Shown here: piece after piece, positions 24,086-30,112 of the stretch
Layout: each line of letters opens with the position of its first letter
How positions within the stretch are numbered: the first letter of the stretch is position 1
Assembly: GCA_002413305.1 (NCBI GenBank)
Contig: DHWS01000143.1
Span: forward strand, 34,641 to 64,752
Reading direction: 5' to 3'
DNA length: 30,112 nucleotides
Source of the DNA: Actinobacteria bacterium UBA5176
GTDB taxonomy: Bacteria; Actinomycetota; UBA4738
The notes under the pieces: model-generated
Databases searched by the model: none
Seen by the model: only the letters and a program-made list of their open reading frames with translations
Told to the model about the DNA's origin: nothing
Program-made: the position numbers and the translations under genes

Positions 24086-25015
24086 TCATCCGCGGACCCG
24101 GGCGATCGTGCCGCCTGGGGGCTCGGGGAACGCTTCGGGATGGATCGCCCACGCCAGGATCTCCAGGCCGTCGACCAGCCGGGGGCCGGGCCGCGAGAAG
24201 TAGGAGGTGGCTTCCACGGCGAACACCGCGCCGATGCGGGCGGCCGGGGTGCCCGCGAAGTCCGGTTGGGCGAACAGGCCCTCCGCTTCTGCTTCGGCCT
24301 CCTCGAGGTAGTAGCCGCATGGCATGAACACGATGACCTCGGGGCCGGCATCGCCGATCTGGCGCCAGGTCACCGCGCGGGACGGGGAGGGATCCGGGGG
24401 TTCGGCTTTCCCGGCCAGGAGGTTCGTGCCGCCGGCCACCTCGACCATGCCGGGGATCCAGTGTCCGGCCACGTACGGCGGGTCGCTCCACTCCAGGCAG
24501 AACGTGCGGATCGTCGGGAGGCGAGCGGCGGCGGCCTTGATCCGGTCGATCCGGGCCCGCAGACCCGCCACCAGCTCCTCGCCGCGCGCTTGCGTCCCCG
24601 TTGCCTCCGCCACGTCGGTGATGCAGCCCAGGACCTCGTCCAGCGTGTTCGGGTCCAGGGAGAGGACCGTGGAAGAGGTGCCGAGCTCCTTGAGGGCATC
24701 TTCGACCTGGCCGCTCGGCACGGCGCACACGCGGCAGAGGTCCTGGGCGAGGATCAGGTCGGGCTGGATCTGGCGGATCAGGTCCTTGTCGAGCCGGTAG
24801 ATCGATTCCTGCCGGTCCATGAACCCGGCCACCAGTCGGTCGACCTCCCCGGCGGAGAGCTGCCGGCCCTGGGGGAGCGCGCTCTCGGAGACGACCGGCT
24901 TGCGCTCCGCCTCTGGCGGGAAGTCGCAGTCGCCGGTCACCCCGTCCAGCGAGTCGCCCAGACCCAGCGCGAACACGATCTCGGTGGCCGACGGCAGCAG
25001 CGAGACGATCCTCAC
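24086..25015 (-). CDS. Cobalamin-binding-like protein (BtuF/periplasmic-binding-protein fold, no signal peptide)
   Basis: A 309-residue protein of the class III substrate-binding fold (COG0614, cobalamin/iron-siderophore type). It starts VRIVSLLPSATEIVFALGLG, typical of the BtuF branch, and ends with WAIHPEAFP. The segment DLCRVCAVP, with two Cys, is seen in the cytoplasmic subgroup often named 'cobalamin-binding protein'. There is no signal peptide or lipobox, and no ABC permease or ATPase nearby, so a transport role is doubtful and the ligand is unproven. GTG start 11 nt after the E2 stop, so it is probably in the same operon. Propionyl-CoA from Val and Ile breakdown can feed B12-dependent methylmalonyl-CoA mutase, a possible reason for this neighbour. 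Confidence 0.8.
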   Translation of the reverse strand: MRIVSLLPSATEIVFALGLGDSLDGVTGDCDFPPEAERKPVVSESALPQGRQLSAGEVDRLVAGFMDRQESIYRLDKDLIRQIQPDLILAQDLCRVCAVPSGQVEDALKELGTSSTVLSLDPNTLDEVLGCITDVAEATGTQARGEELVAGLRARIDRIKAAAARLPTIRTFCLEWSDPPYVAGHWIPGMVEVAGGTNLLAGKAEPPDPSPSRAVTWRQIGDAGPEVIVFMPCGYYLEEAEAEAEGLFAQPDFAGTPAARIGAVFAVEATSYFSRPGPRLVDGLEILAWAIHPEAFPEPPGGTIARVRG

Positions 25016-25026
25016 CGGCGCGAAGC

Positions 25027-26289
25027 CTACCGGGGGAGCGAGCCGAGCTTGAAGGGGCTCTCCAGGAAGTCTCCCAGGGCCTTCAGGGCCCGCCCGGCCT
25101 CGGCTCCGTCCATCACCCGGTGGTCGAACGAGAGCGAGAGCGTGGTTGCCGGGCGGGGTTCGACCTTCCCGTCCACGACCAGGGCCCGAGGTTCGATCAC
25201 CCCCAGAGCGAGGATGGCCGCCTCGGGGTGATTGATGATCGGGGTGCCGCTCTGGCTGCCGAACGACCCGACGTTGGAGACGGTGATGGTGCTGCCCACC
25301 ATGTCCTCCGGCTTCGAACGGCCGGCGCGGGCAGCTTCGGCCAGCCGGCCGATCTCCCGGTGGAGCTCGAGGATGCCCATCTCTTCGGCGCCGTGGACCA
25401 CGGGGACGACCAATCCCTGCTCGGTATCGGTGGCCACACCGACGTGGATACGGTCGTGGAGCACGATCGCGGGCTCCTCGGGGGCGAAGGTGGAGTTCAG
25501 CAGGGGATGGAGCCGGCACAGTTCGATCAGCGCCCGGACCACGATGGGGAGCGGGCTGACCTTCTGGCCCTCGTCCCGGGCGAGTTCCTCGCGGAACAGC
25601 TGGAGCCAGTGGCAGTCCACGGTGTTGAACACGGTGACGTGGGGGATCTCGCGGGCGGAGCGCGTCATCCGTTCGGCGATCAACCGCCGGGTCCCACGGA
25701 CCGGGATGCGCCGGCCGGCGACGATGGTCGGAACGGCCCGAAGTGGGGCGGGAGCCTCCTCCGCCTCTTCCGGGGATCGCCGGACGACGTCTTCCCGGGT
25801 GACGCGGCCGTTCGGGCCCGTTCCCTCGACCGACGCCAGGTCGATGCCGAGCTCCTTGGCCAGCCTGCGCACGGGGGGGGTGGCCCGGACTCGGCCCCCT
25901 CCGGCAGCGTTGGCTCTTGCCGACGGCGCGGCGGGATCCCGTGCCTGCGGCTCGCCCGGGGGCTCTTCCTCCTCCACTCCATACCCGACCAGCACGGCCT
26001 GGCGCTTCGGCTTCGCCTCGGGCGGCGCGGGCGCGTTCGTTCCCTCCGCGCCCACCTCGATCGAGACCAGCGGCGCGCCGACCATCACCACGTCGCCCTC
26101 GGCGCCGTGGAGCGTCCGGACGACGCCCTCCCACGGCGAGGGGATCTCGACGACGGCCTTGGCCGTGTTCAGGTCGGCCAGCGGTTGGTTGAGCTCGACG
26201 TGGTCCCCTTCCGCGACCTTCCACGAGATGATCTCGGCGTCCTCGAGACCTTCGCCGAGGTCCGGCAGCAAGAAGTCGCGGACCGCCAT
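25027..26289 (-). CDS. bkdC: Branched-chain 2-oxoacid dehydrogenase E2 (dihydrolipoamide acyltransferase)
   Basis: A 420-residue core subunit that moves the acyl group from E1 to CoA. There is one N-terminal lipoyl domain (about 1-80) with the lipoylated Lys44 in NTAKAVVEIPSP. A Pro/Ala/Glu-rich linker follows, then the peripheral-subunit-binding domain (about 136-169, TPPVRRLAKELGIDL then GRVTREDV). The catalytic domain has the active-site motif DHRVMDG (His390, Asp394). The TAKA form rather than TDKA is common in actinobacterial enzymes. The branched-chain preference is inferred mainly from the leucine dehydrogenase gene in the same operon. The ATG shares one base with the E1-beta stop. Confidence 0.92.
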   Translation of the reverse strand: MAVRDFLLPDLGEGLEDAEIISWKVAEGDHVELNQPLADLNTAKAVVEIPSPWEGVVRTLHGAEGDVVMVGAPLVSIEVGAEGTNAPAPPEAKPKRQAVLVGYGVEEEEPPGEPQARDPAAPSARANAAGGGRVRATPPVRRLAKELGIDLASVEGTGPNGRVTREDVVRRSPEEAEEAPAPLRAVPTIVAGRRIPVRGTRRLIAERMTRSAREIPHVTVFNTVDCHWLQLFREELARDEGQKVSPLPIVVRALIELCRLHPLLNSTFAPEEPAIVLHDRIHVGVATDTEQGLVVPVVHGAEEMGILELHREIGRLAEAARAGRSKPEDMVGSTITVSNVGSFGSQSGTPIINHPEAAILALGVIEPRALVVDGKVEPRPATTLSLSFDHRVMDGAEAGRALKALGDFLESPFKLGSLPR

Positions 26290-27269
26290 CAGTACTCGAT
26301 CACCCGGCGGACCGCGGCCAAGACCCGTTCGATGCTCGGCACGTAGTTCGACTCGATCGTCGCCGGCGGGTAGGGGATGTCGTAGCCGGTGACCCGCAGG
26401 ACCGGGGCCTCCAGGTAGTCGAACGCGTCCTCCATCAGCCGGGCCACGACCTCGGCGCCGAACCCGAGTGTCATCGGCGCCTCGTGGACCACGACGGCCC
26501 GCCCGGTGCGCTGGACCGAAGAGGCCAGCGCGTCCAGGTCCAGTGGTACCAGCGAACGCAGGTCGACCACTTCGACCTCACCGAGCCCGTCGGCGGCCGC
26601 CCGCTCGGCCACCTGGAGGGACCGGGCCACCATCGCCCCGTAGGCGAAGATCGTGCAGTCGGACCCAGGGCGCACGGTTCGCGCCGTGCCAATCGGGAGC
26701 GCGTCGTCGTCGGACAGCGTGCCGCTCTCCTTCGACCAGTACCGGCTCTTGGGCTCGAAGAACACCACCGGGTCGGGGTCGGCGATCGACGCGCGGAGCA
26801 GCTGGTAGGCGTCGATGGCCGAGGACGGCGTCACCACCTTCAGGCCCGACGTGTGGGCGTAGTACGCCTCGGGGCTGTCGTTGTGATGCTCGGCCCCCCC
26901 GTACCCGCCGGTGTAGGGGATGCGGATGACCATGGGCATCGTGACCCGCCCTCGGGTCCGGTTCCGGAACTTCGCCACGTGGCTGATGATCTGGTCCAGC
27001 GCGGGGTAGCTGAACCCGTCGAACTGCATCTCGCCGACCGGATGCCACCCCGCCATGCACAGCCCCACCGAGACGCCCGCGATGCCCGCTTCGGCCAGCG
27101 GCGTGTCGAACACCCGCTCGGTGCCGAACTCGCCCTGCAGCCCGTCCGTGACCCGGAAGACTCCCCCAAGCTTCCCGACGTCCTCACCCAGGATCAGCAT
27201 GCGCGGGTCGTCGGTGAGCGAATCGCGGAGGGCCTGGTTCAGCGCCTTGACCATGGTCACCTCAGGCAT
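26289..27269 (-). CDS. bkdB: Branched-chain 2-oxoacid dehydrogenase E1 beta subunit
   Basis: A 326-residue transketolase-like subunit that pairs with E1-alpha to form the thiamine diphosphate site. Seen are TMVKALNQALRDSL, LGEDVGKLGGVFRVT, FDTPLAEAGIAG (the Glu that activates the cofactor lies in this type of block), GYGGAEHHNDSPEAYYAH and VVDLRSLVPLD. Complete. The ATG lies within the 3' end of the E1-alpha gene (ATGCCTGA, 8-nt overlap). Confidence 0.94.
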   Translation of the reverse strand: MPEVTMVKALNQALRDSLTDDPRMLILGEDVGKLGGVFRVTDGLQGEFGTERVFDTPLAEAGIAGVSVGLCMAGWHPVGEMQFDGFSYPALDQIISHVAKFRNRTRGRVTMPMVIRIPYTGGYGGAEHHNDSPEAYYAHTSGLKVVTPSSAIDAYQLLRASIADPDPVVFFEPKSRYWSKESGTLSDDDALPIGTARTVRPGSDCTIFAYGAMVARSLQVAERAAADGLGEVEVVDLRSLVPLDLDALASSVQRTGRAVVVHEAPMTLGFGAEVVARLMEDAFDYLEAPVLRVTGYDIPYPPATIESNYVPSIERVLAAVRRVIEY

Positions 27270-28368
27270 CGCGCGCTCCCTCCGAGGGCGCCCCGAACCG
27301 AAGGGCCTCGTCGCGTTGACGCGCCAGGTGCTGGGGGAGGTCGCCGGCGAACACCCATTCGAACATCTCGCGCACCGGACGCGGCTCGGAGCCGATCACG
27401 CCGGCTCGCAGGTGGGCGGCGAACTCCCGCGCCTCGGCCTCGACCTGTTCGTAGAACGCGTCGTCGGCGTGGCCGGAGGCGGAGAGCCAGTTCTGGTAGC
27501 GGTCCACCGGGTCGAGCGCCTTCCACCGTTCGACCTCCTCGTCCGGACGGTAGCGCGAGGCGTCGTCGGCGGTGGAGTGTGCGCCGATCCGGTACGTGAC
27601 GGCCTCGATCAGCGTGGGCAGCCCCTCCTCGCGGGCCCGGGCCGCGGCCTCGCGCACGGCGACGTAGACGGCCAGCACGTCGTTGCCGTCGACCCGCACG
27701 CCGGGGAACCCGTAGGCTTCGGCCTTCCTCCAGATGGGGGCGACCGTCTGGGCGGCGAGCGGCACGCTGATCGCCCACTGGTTGTTCTGGCAGAAGAAGA
27801 CCACCGGCGCCCGGAACACGGCGGCGAAGTTGCAACCCTCGTGGAAGTCACCCTCGGAGGTCGCGCCGTCGCCGAAGTAAGCCAGCGTGGCCACCGGGTG
27901 CCCGTCGAGCTTCGCGCCCATGGCGTATCCGACCGCGTGCAGGATCTGCGAGGCGACCGGCACGGTCACGTAGCCGAACCCGTGTGCCGGCCCGTCATAC
28001 GTCCCTCCGTGCCACGTGGCACGGTAGAAGTGCAGGTACTCGACCAGGTCGACGCCCCGCACCACCGCGGCGCCCAACTCCCGGTACGACGGGAAGAGCC
28101 AATCCGAGCGCTCCATGGCGAAGGCGCTCCCCACCTGCGCGGCCTCCTGCCCGACCAGCGGCGGGTAGACGGCCAGTTCGCCCTGCCGCTGCAGCGCGGT
28201 GGCTTCGAGGTCGGCCCGCCGGACCAGCGCCATCAGGCGATACAGCTCCCGGAGCCCCTCCTCCTTCAGTCCCAGCGTGGAGAGGTCGGGTTCGGGTTCG
28301 CCGTCCCGGGGGATGACCCGAAGGAGACCCTGACGTTCGCCGTCGAGCGACGTGGGGGTGGTGGTCAT
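27262..28368 (-). CDS. bkdA: Branched-chain 2-oxoacid dehydrogenase E1 alpha subunit
   Basis: A 368-residue thiamine diphosphate-dependent decarboxylase subunit. The cofactor motif starts at GDGATSEGDFHEG (166 onward) and ends in NN (195-196). PPLVGQEAAQVGSAFAM and IGAHSTADDASRYR (phosphorylation-loop region of E1-alpha enzymes) also match. The ATG at 28368 follows the leucine dehydrogenase stop by 17 nt; no strong ribosome binding site. With E1-beta and E2 it oxidises 2-oxoisocaproate, 2-oxoisovalerate and 2-oxo-3-methylvalerate. Pyruvate cannot be fully excluded from sequence, but the operon context favours branched-chain substrates. Confidence 0.93.
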   Translation of the reverse strand: MTTTPTSLDGERQGLLRVIPRDGEPEPDLSTLGLKEEGLRELYRLMALVRRADLEATALQRQGELAVYPPLVGQEAAQVGSAFAMERSDWLFPSYRELGAAVVRGVDLVEYLHFYRATWHGGTYDGPAHGFGYVTVPVASQILHAVGYAMGAKLDGHPVATLAYFGDGATSEGDFHEGCNFAAVFRAPVVFFCQNNQWAISVPLAAQTVAPIWRKAEAYGFPGVRVDGNDVLAVYVAVREAAARAREEGLPTLIEAVTYRIGAHSTADDASRYRPDEEVERWKALDPVDRYQNWLSASGHADDAFYEQVEAEAREFAAHLRAGVIGSEPRPVREMFEWVFAGDLPQHLARQRDEALRFGAPSEGARDA

Positions 28369-28385
28369 ACGGCGGCCACGCCGGG

Positions 28386-29507
28386 TCAGGTCCGGCCCCA
28401 GATCTTCGCCCAGCCCCGCCCGCCCGGCACCCAGTACAGCCGGACCCGCCCGATCTTCTCCATGCGCTCCCGGGCGAACTCGTCGGCCGAGGCGGCGGCG
28501 GACATGTGGCGCTCCCGGGCGATCTGGAAGATCTCGCGGACGTTCCGGTAGATGTTCTCCACGCGCGACTTGGCCCGGGCCGGGTTGTAGCCCTGCAGCT
28601 CGTCGCTGACGTTGATGAGGCCGCCGGCGTTGATCACGTAGTCGGGCGCGTACACGATGCCCGCCGCAGCCAGCGCCTCGCCGTGTTCGGGCCGCTCGAG
28701 CTGGTTGTTGGCCGAACCCGCCACGACCCGGCACTTCAGCTCGGGCAGCGTGTCGTCCCGGATCACGCCGCCCAGGGCACAGGGAGCGAAGATGTCGCAG
28801 GGGACCGCATGGATCTTATCGGAGTCGGTGGTCTCGACGCCGAAGTCTTTCACGGCCTTGGCGAGCGCGTCGACGTCCACGTCGGAGACCACGACCTGCG
28901 CGCGGGCTTCGATCAGGTGCTTCACGAGGTGATATCCGACCTTGCCCACGCCCTGGACCGCGACCCGCCGGCCCTCCAGCGAATGATCGCCCCACGCCTC
29001 CTCGGCGCAGGCGATCATCCCGAGGTACACCCCGTAGGCGGTCACCGGCGAGGGGTCGCCGGATCCGCCCAGCTCGGGCGAGACGCCGGTCACGTACCGG
29101 GTCTCCCGGCGCACGATGTCCATGTCCTCGCGTGCCGTCCCGATGTCCTCGGCGGTGATGTAGCGCCCGCCCAGCGATTCGATGAACCGGCCGTACGCCC
29201 GCAGGAGCTCCTCGCTCTTGATCCGCTTGGGATCCCCGATGATGACGGCCTTCCCGCCCCCCAGGTCCAGGCCGGCGGCGGCGGCCTTGTAGCTCATCCC
29301 GCGCGACAGCCGGAGCACATCGGTGAGCGCCTCGCCTTCCGACGCGAACGGGTAGAAGCGGGTCCCCCCGAGAGCCGGTCCCAAGGTGGTCGAATGGATG
29401 GCGATGATGGCCCGCAGCCCCGTGGGCGGGTCGTGGAAGAACACGACCTCTTCGTATTCGCCGTCGAGCTGATCGAACACGGACATCGAACGGTCCGAGG
29501 CAGTCAC
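28386..29507 (-). CDS. Leucine/valine dehydrogenase (Glu/Leu/Phe/Val dehydrogenase family)
   Basis: A 373-residue NAD-dependent amino acid dehydrogenase that converts Leu, Val or Ile to the 2-oxoacid and ammonia. Lys74 and Lys86 in SRGMSYKAAAAGLDLGGGKA correspond to the substrate and catalytic lysines of Bacillus leucine dehydrogenase (68 and 80). The Rossmann loop is VAVQGVGKVGYHLV, and PDYVINAGGLINV is a family block. GTG 29507 is chosen because GGGAGAGAAG precedes it; an internal ATG at 29486 has no ribosome binding site. It is the first gene of the branched-chain catabolic operon and supplies the substrates of the downstream E1/E2 complex. Confidence 0.93.
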   Translation of the reverse strand: MTASDRSMSVFDQLDGEYEEVVFFHDPPTGLRAIIAIHSTTLGPALGGTRFYPFASEGEALTDVLRLSRGMSYKAAAAGLDLGGGKAVIIGDPKRIKSEELLRAYGRFIESLGGRYITAEDIGTAREDMDIVRRETRYVTGVSPELGGSGDPSPVTAYGVYLGMIACAEEAWGDHSLEGRRVAVQGVGKVGYHLVKHLIEARAQVVVSDVDVDALAKAVKDFGVETTDSDKIHAVPCDIFAPCALGGVIRDDTLPELKCRVVAGSANNQLERPEHGEALAAAGIVYAPDYVINAGGLINVSDELQGYNPARAKSRVENIYRNVREIFQIARERHMSAAASADEFARERMEKIGRVRLYWVPGGRGWAKIWGRT

Positions 29508-29544
29508 GCGCTTCTCTCCCGGCTCGTAGGGTGGCGCGCTGGTG

Positions 29545-29550
29545 AGTCTA
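29545..29550 (-). promoter_or_regulatory. Putative -10 box of the branched-chain catabolic operon
   Basis: On the minus strand TAGACT lies about 37 nt upstream of the leucine dehydrogenase GTG, leaving a leader of roughly 30 nt with the GGGAGAGAAG ribosome binding site. No clear -35. It shares the 109-nt divergent intergenic region with the TATAAT promoter on the other strand. Confidence 0.35.
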
Positions 29551-29604
29551 GCAAACGACCCAGTCCCGGCCGCCGCCGGTTTCTGGGGCGACGGTTGCTC
29601 AACC

Positions 29605-29610
29605 TATAAT
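29605..29610 (+). promoter_or_regulatory. Consensus -10 box TATAAT, leaderless promoter
   Basis: A perfect TATAAT followed by 6 nt and then GTG 29617, so transcription should start at the start codon. It is the strongest promoter-like match found in the window. No matching -35 is seen at 16-18 nt. Confidence 0.6.
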
Positions 29611-29616
29611 TCGGCC

Positions 29617-30112
29617 GTGCTTCCCTGCGCCTACCTCCGGATCTTCCGGCCGCTGGCCACCTTCCACGACGAGGAGCGGGGGAGCTGGGAGCGGTACATC
29701 CTGGCGGGAGGCGAGCCGCCGCCCCATCGTCCTGTTTACCGCGAGCGCTCGGCGGAGAGGTCGCCGGCCGTCGGGCTGCTGGCGTCGGCCGAGGGCGAGT
29801 ACGCCGACATCCGGCTGGTGGAGGGGGAGTACTTCGTCTGTCCGTGGCGGACCCGCCTCCGGGTGCTGGCCAGCCTGATCTCGCTCCGGGAGTCGGGCCC
29901 CGCCGAGGTGGTGGAGACCTTCGTCCCCGACTCGGAGGTCCGCCGGGCGGCGCGCGAGCTGGCGAAGCTGAAGCGTCGCGAACCGTCCGCCGCGCCGTCC
30001 ATGCTGCAGAGCCCGTGGCACGTGCCGGTCCGGTGGTTCCTGCTGGTCGACGACCCCGAGCGCCACCTGGCCGATACGGCGTCCGGTGACCACCGGCTGT
30101 GGTACTGGACGC
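29617..30112 (+). CDS. Protein of unknown function, 3' truncated by window edge
   Basis: An open frame of 165 codons with no stop before the window ends. It begins VLPCAYLRIFRPLATFHDEERGSWERY and contains EYADIRLVEGEYFVCPWRTRLRVL, both given here only by their core blocks LRIFRPLATF and FVCPWRTRLRVL. A charged helix (SEVRRAARELAKLKRRE) and SPWHVPVRWFLLVDDPER follow. It looks like a conserved soluble protein without signal peptide, but I do not recognise the family. The GTG is set by the TATAAT box 6 nt upstream (leaderless). Two Cys (4 and 75) are the only candidate functional residues. Divergent from leucine dehydrogenase. Confidence 0.65.
   Translation, partial: MLPCAYLRIFRPLATFHDEERGSWERYILAGGEPPPHRPVYRERSAERSPAVGLLASAEGEYADIRLVEGEYFVCPWRTRLRVLASLISLRESGPAEVVETFVPDSEVRRAARELAKLKRREPSAAPSMLQSPWHVPVRWFLLVDDPERHLADTASGDHRLWYWT

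Noticed and set aside
25027..26289. E2 lipoyl motif TAKA instead of TDKA as a possible defect
   Set aside because: The lipoylated Lys44 is present, and the TAKA form is known in actinobacterial acyltransferases, so this is normal variation.
24759..26346. Plus-strand frames of 380-410 codons across the E2 and cobalamin-binding-like genes
   Set aside because: Antisense to well-supported genes, with no recognisable domain.
1..30112. CRISPR arrays, insertion sequences, prophage genes, tRNA or rRNA genes
   Set aside because: No direct repeat array, transposase or integrase-like protein, or recognisable RNA gene was seen on either strand.

Overview
The window is a GC-rich bacterial chromosome segment with very dense coding, many GTG starts, 4-nt stop/start overlaps and several genes whose start codon lies 6-10 nt after a TANNNT-type -10 box, as expected for leaderless mRNAs. 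Together with a PPOX-class F420-type oxidoreductase, an actinobacterial-looking E2 lipoyl motif and small-type PurL/PurS/PurQ, this suggests an Actinomycetota member, probably a poorly characterised lineage. That placement is inference, since no rRNA or tRNA gene is visible. There is no clear sign of phage, insertion sequence, CRISPR or recent transfer, so this reads as core chromosome with some lineage-specific genes.

Left third (1-12213): the 3' end of clpB; two paralogous DUF3137-like membrane-anchored proteins (728-1432 and 3238-3987) on either side of a membrane-anchored collagen-like protein and a divergent PPOX-class oxidoreductase; lemA, translationally coupled to the second DUF3137-like gene; a convergent MFS exporter; a metallo-beta-lactamase-fold hydrolase followed by a small membrane protein; a multi-zinc-ribbon protein overlapping or abutting a large unrecognised protein; a stand-alone IolC-C-terminal-like (DUF2090) aldolase; a dodecin lacking the usual flavin-stacking Trp; and a secreted protein gene split by a one-base frameshift near 11515.

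Centre (12372-23386): a ten-gene purine operon, purA-purD-purE-purB-purC-purS-purQ-purL-purF-purM. Nearly every junction is a 1-4 nt stop/start overlap. The only gap (purE/purB) is bridged by a 13-residue mini-ORF that overlaps both neighbours. The operon covers PRPP to SAICAR, plus the PurB steps and IMP to adenylosuccinate. purN and purH are not in the window. A single-domain response regulator follows (23464-23835).

Right third (minus strand, 29507 down to 23840): a branched-chain amino acid catabolic operon of leucine/valine dehydrogenase, branched-chain 2-oxoacid dehydrogenase E1-alpha, E1-beta and E2, then a cobalamin-binding-like protein and a small SH3-like protein. The dehydrogenase deaminates Leu/Val/Ile and the E1/E2 complex decarboxylates the resulting 2-oxoacids to acyl-CoAs. 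E3 is not in the window. Divergent from this operon, a gene of unknown function with a perfect TATAAT box and a leaderless GTG start runs off the right edge.

No interval longer than 300 bases lacks a gene.
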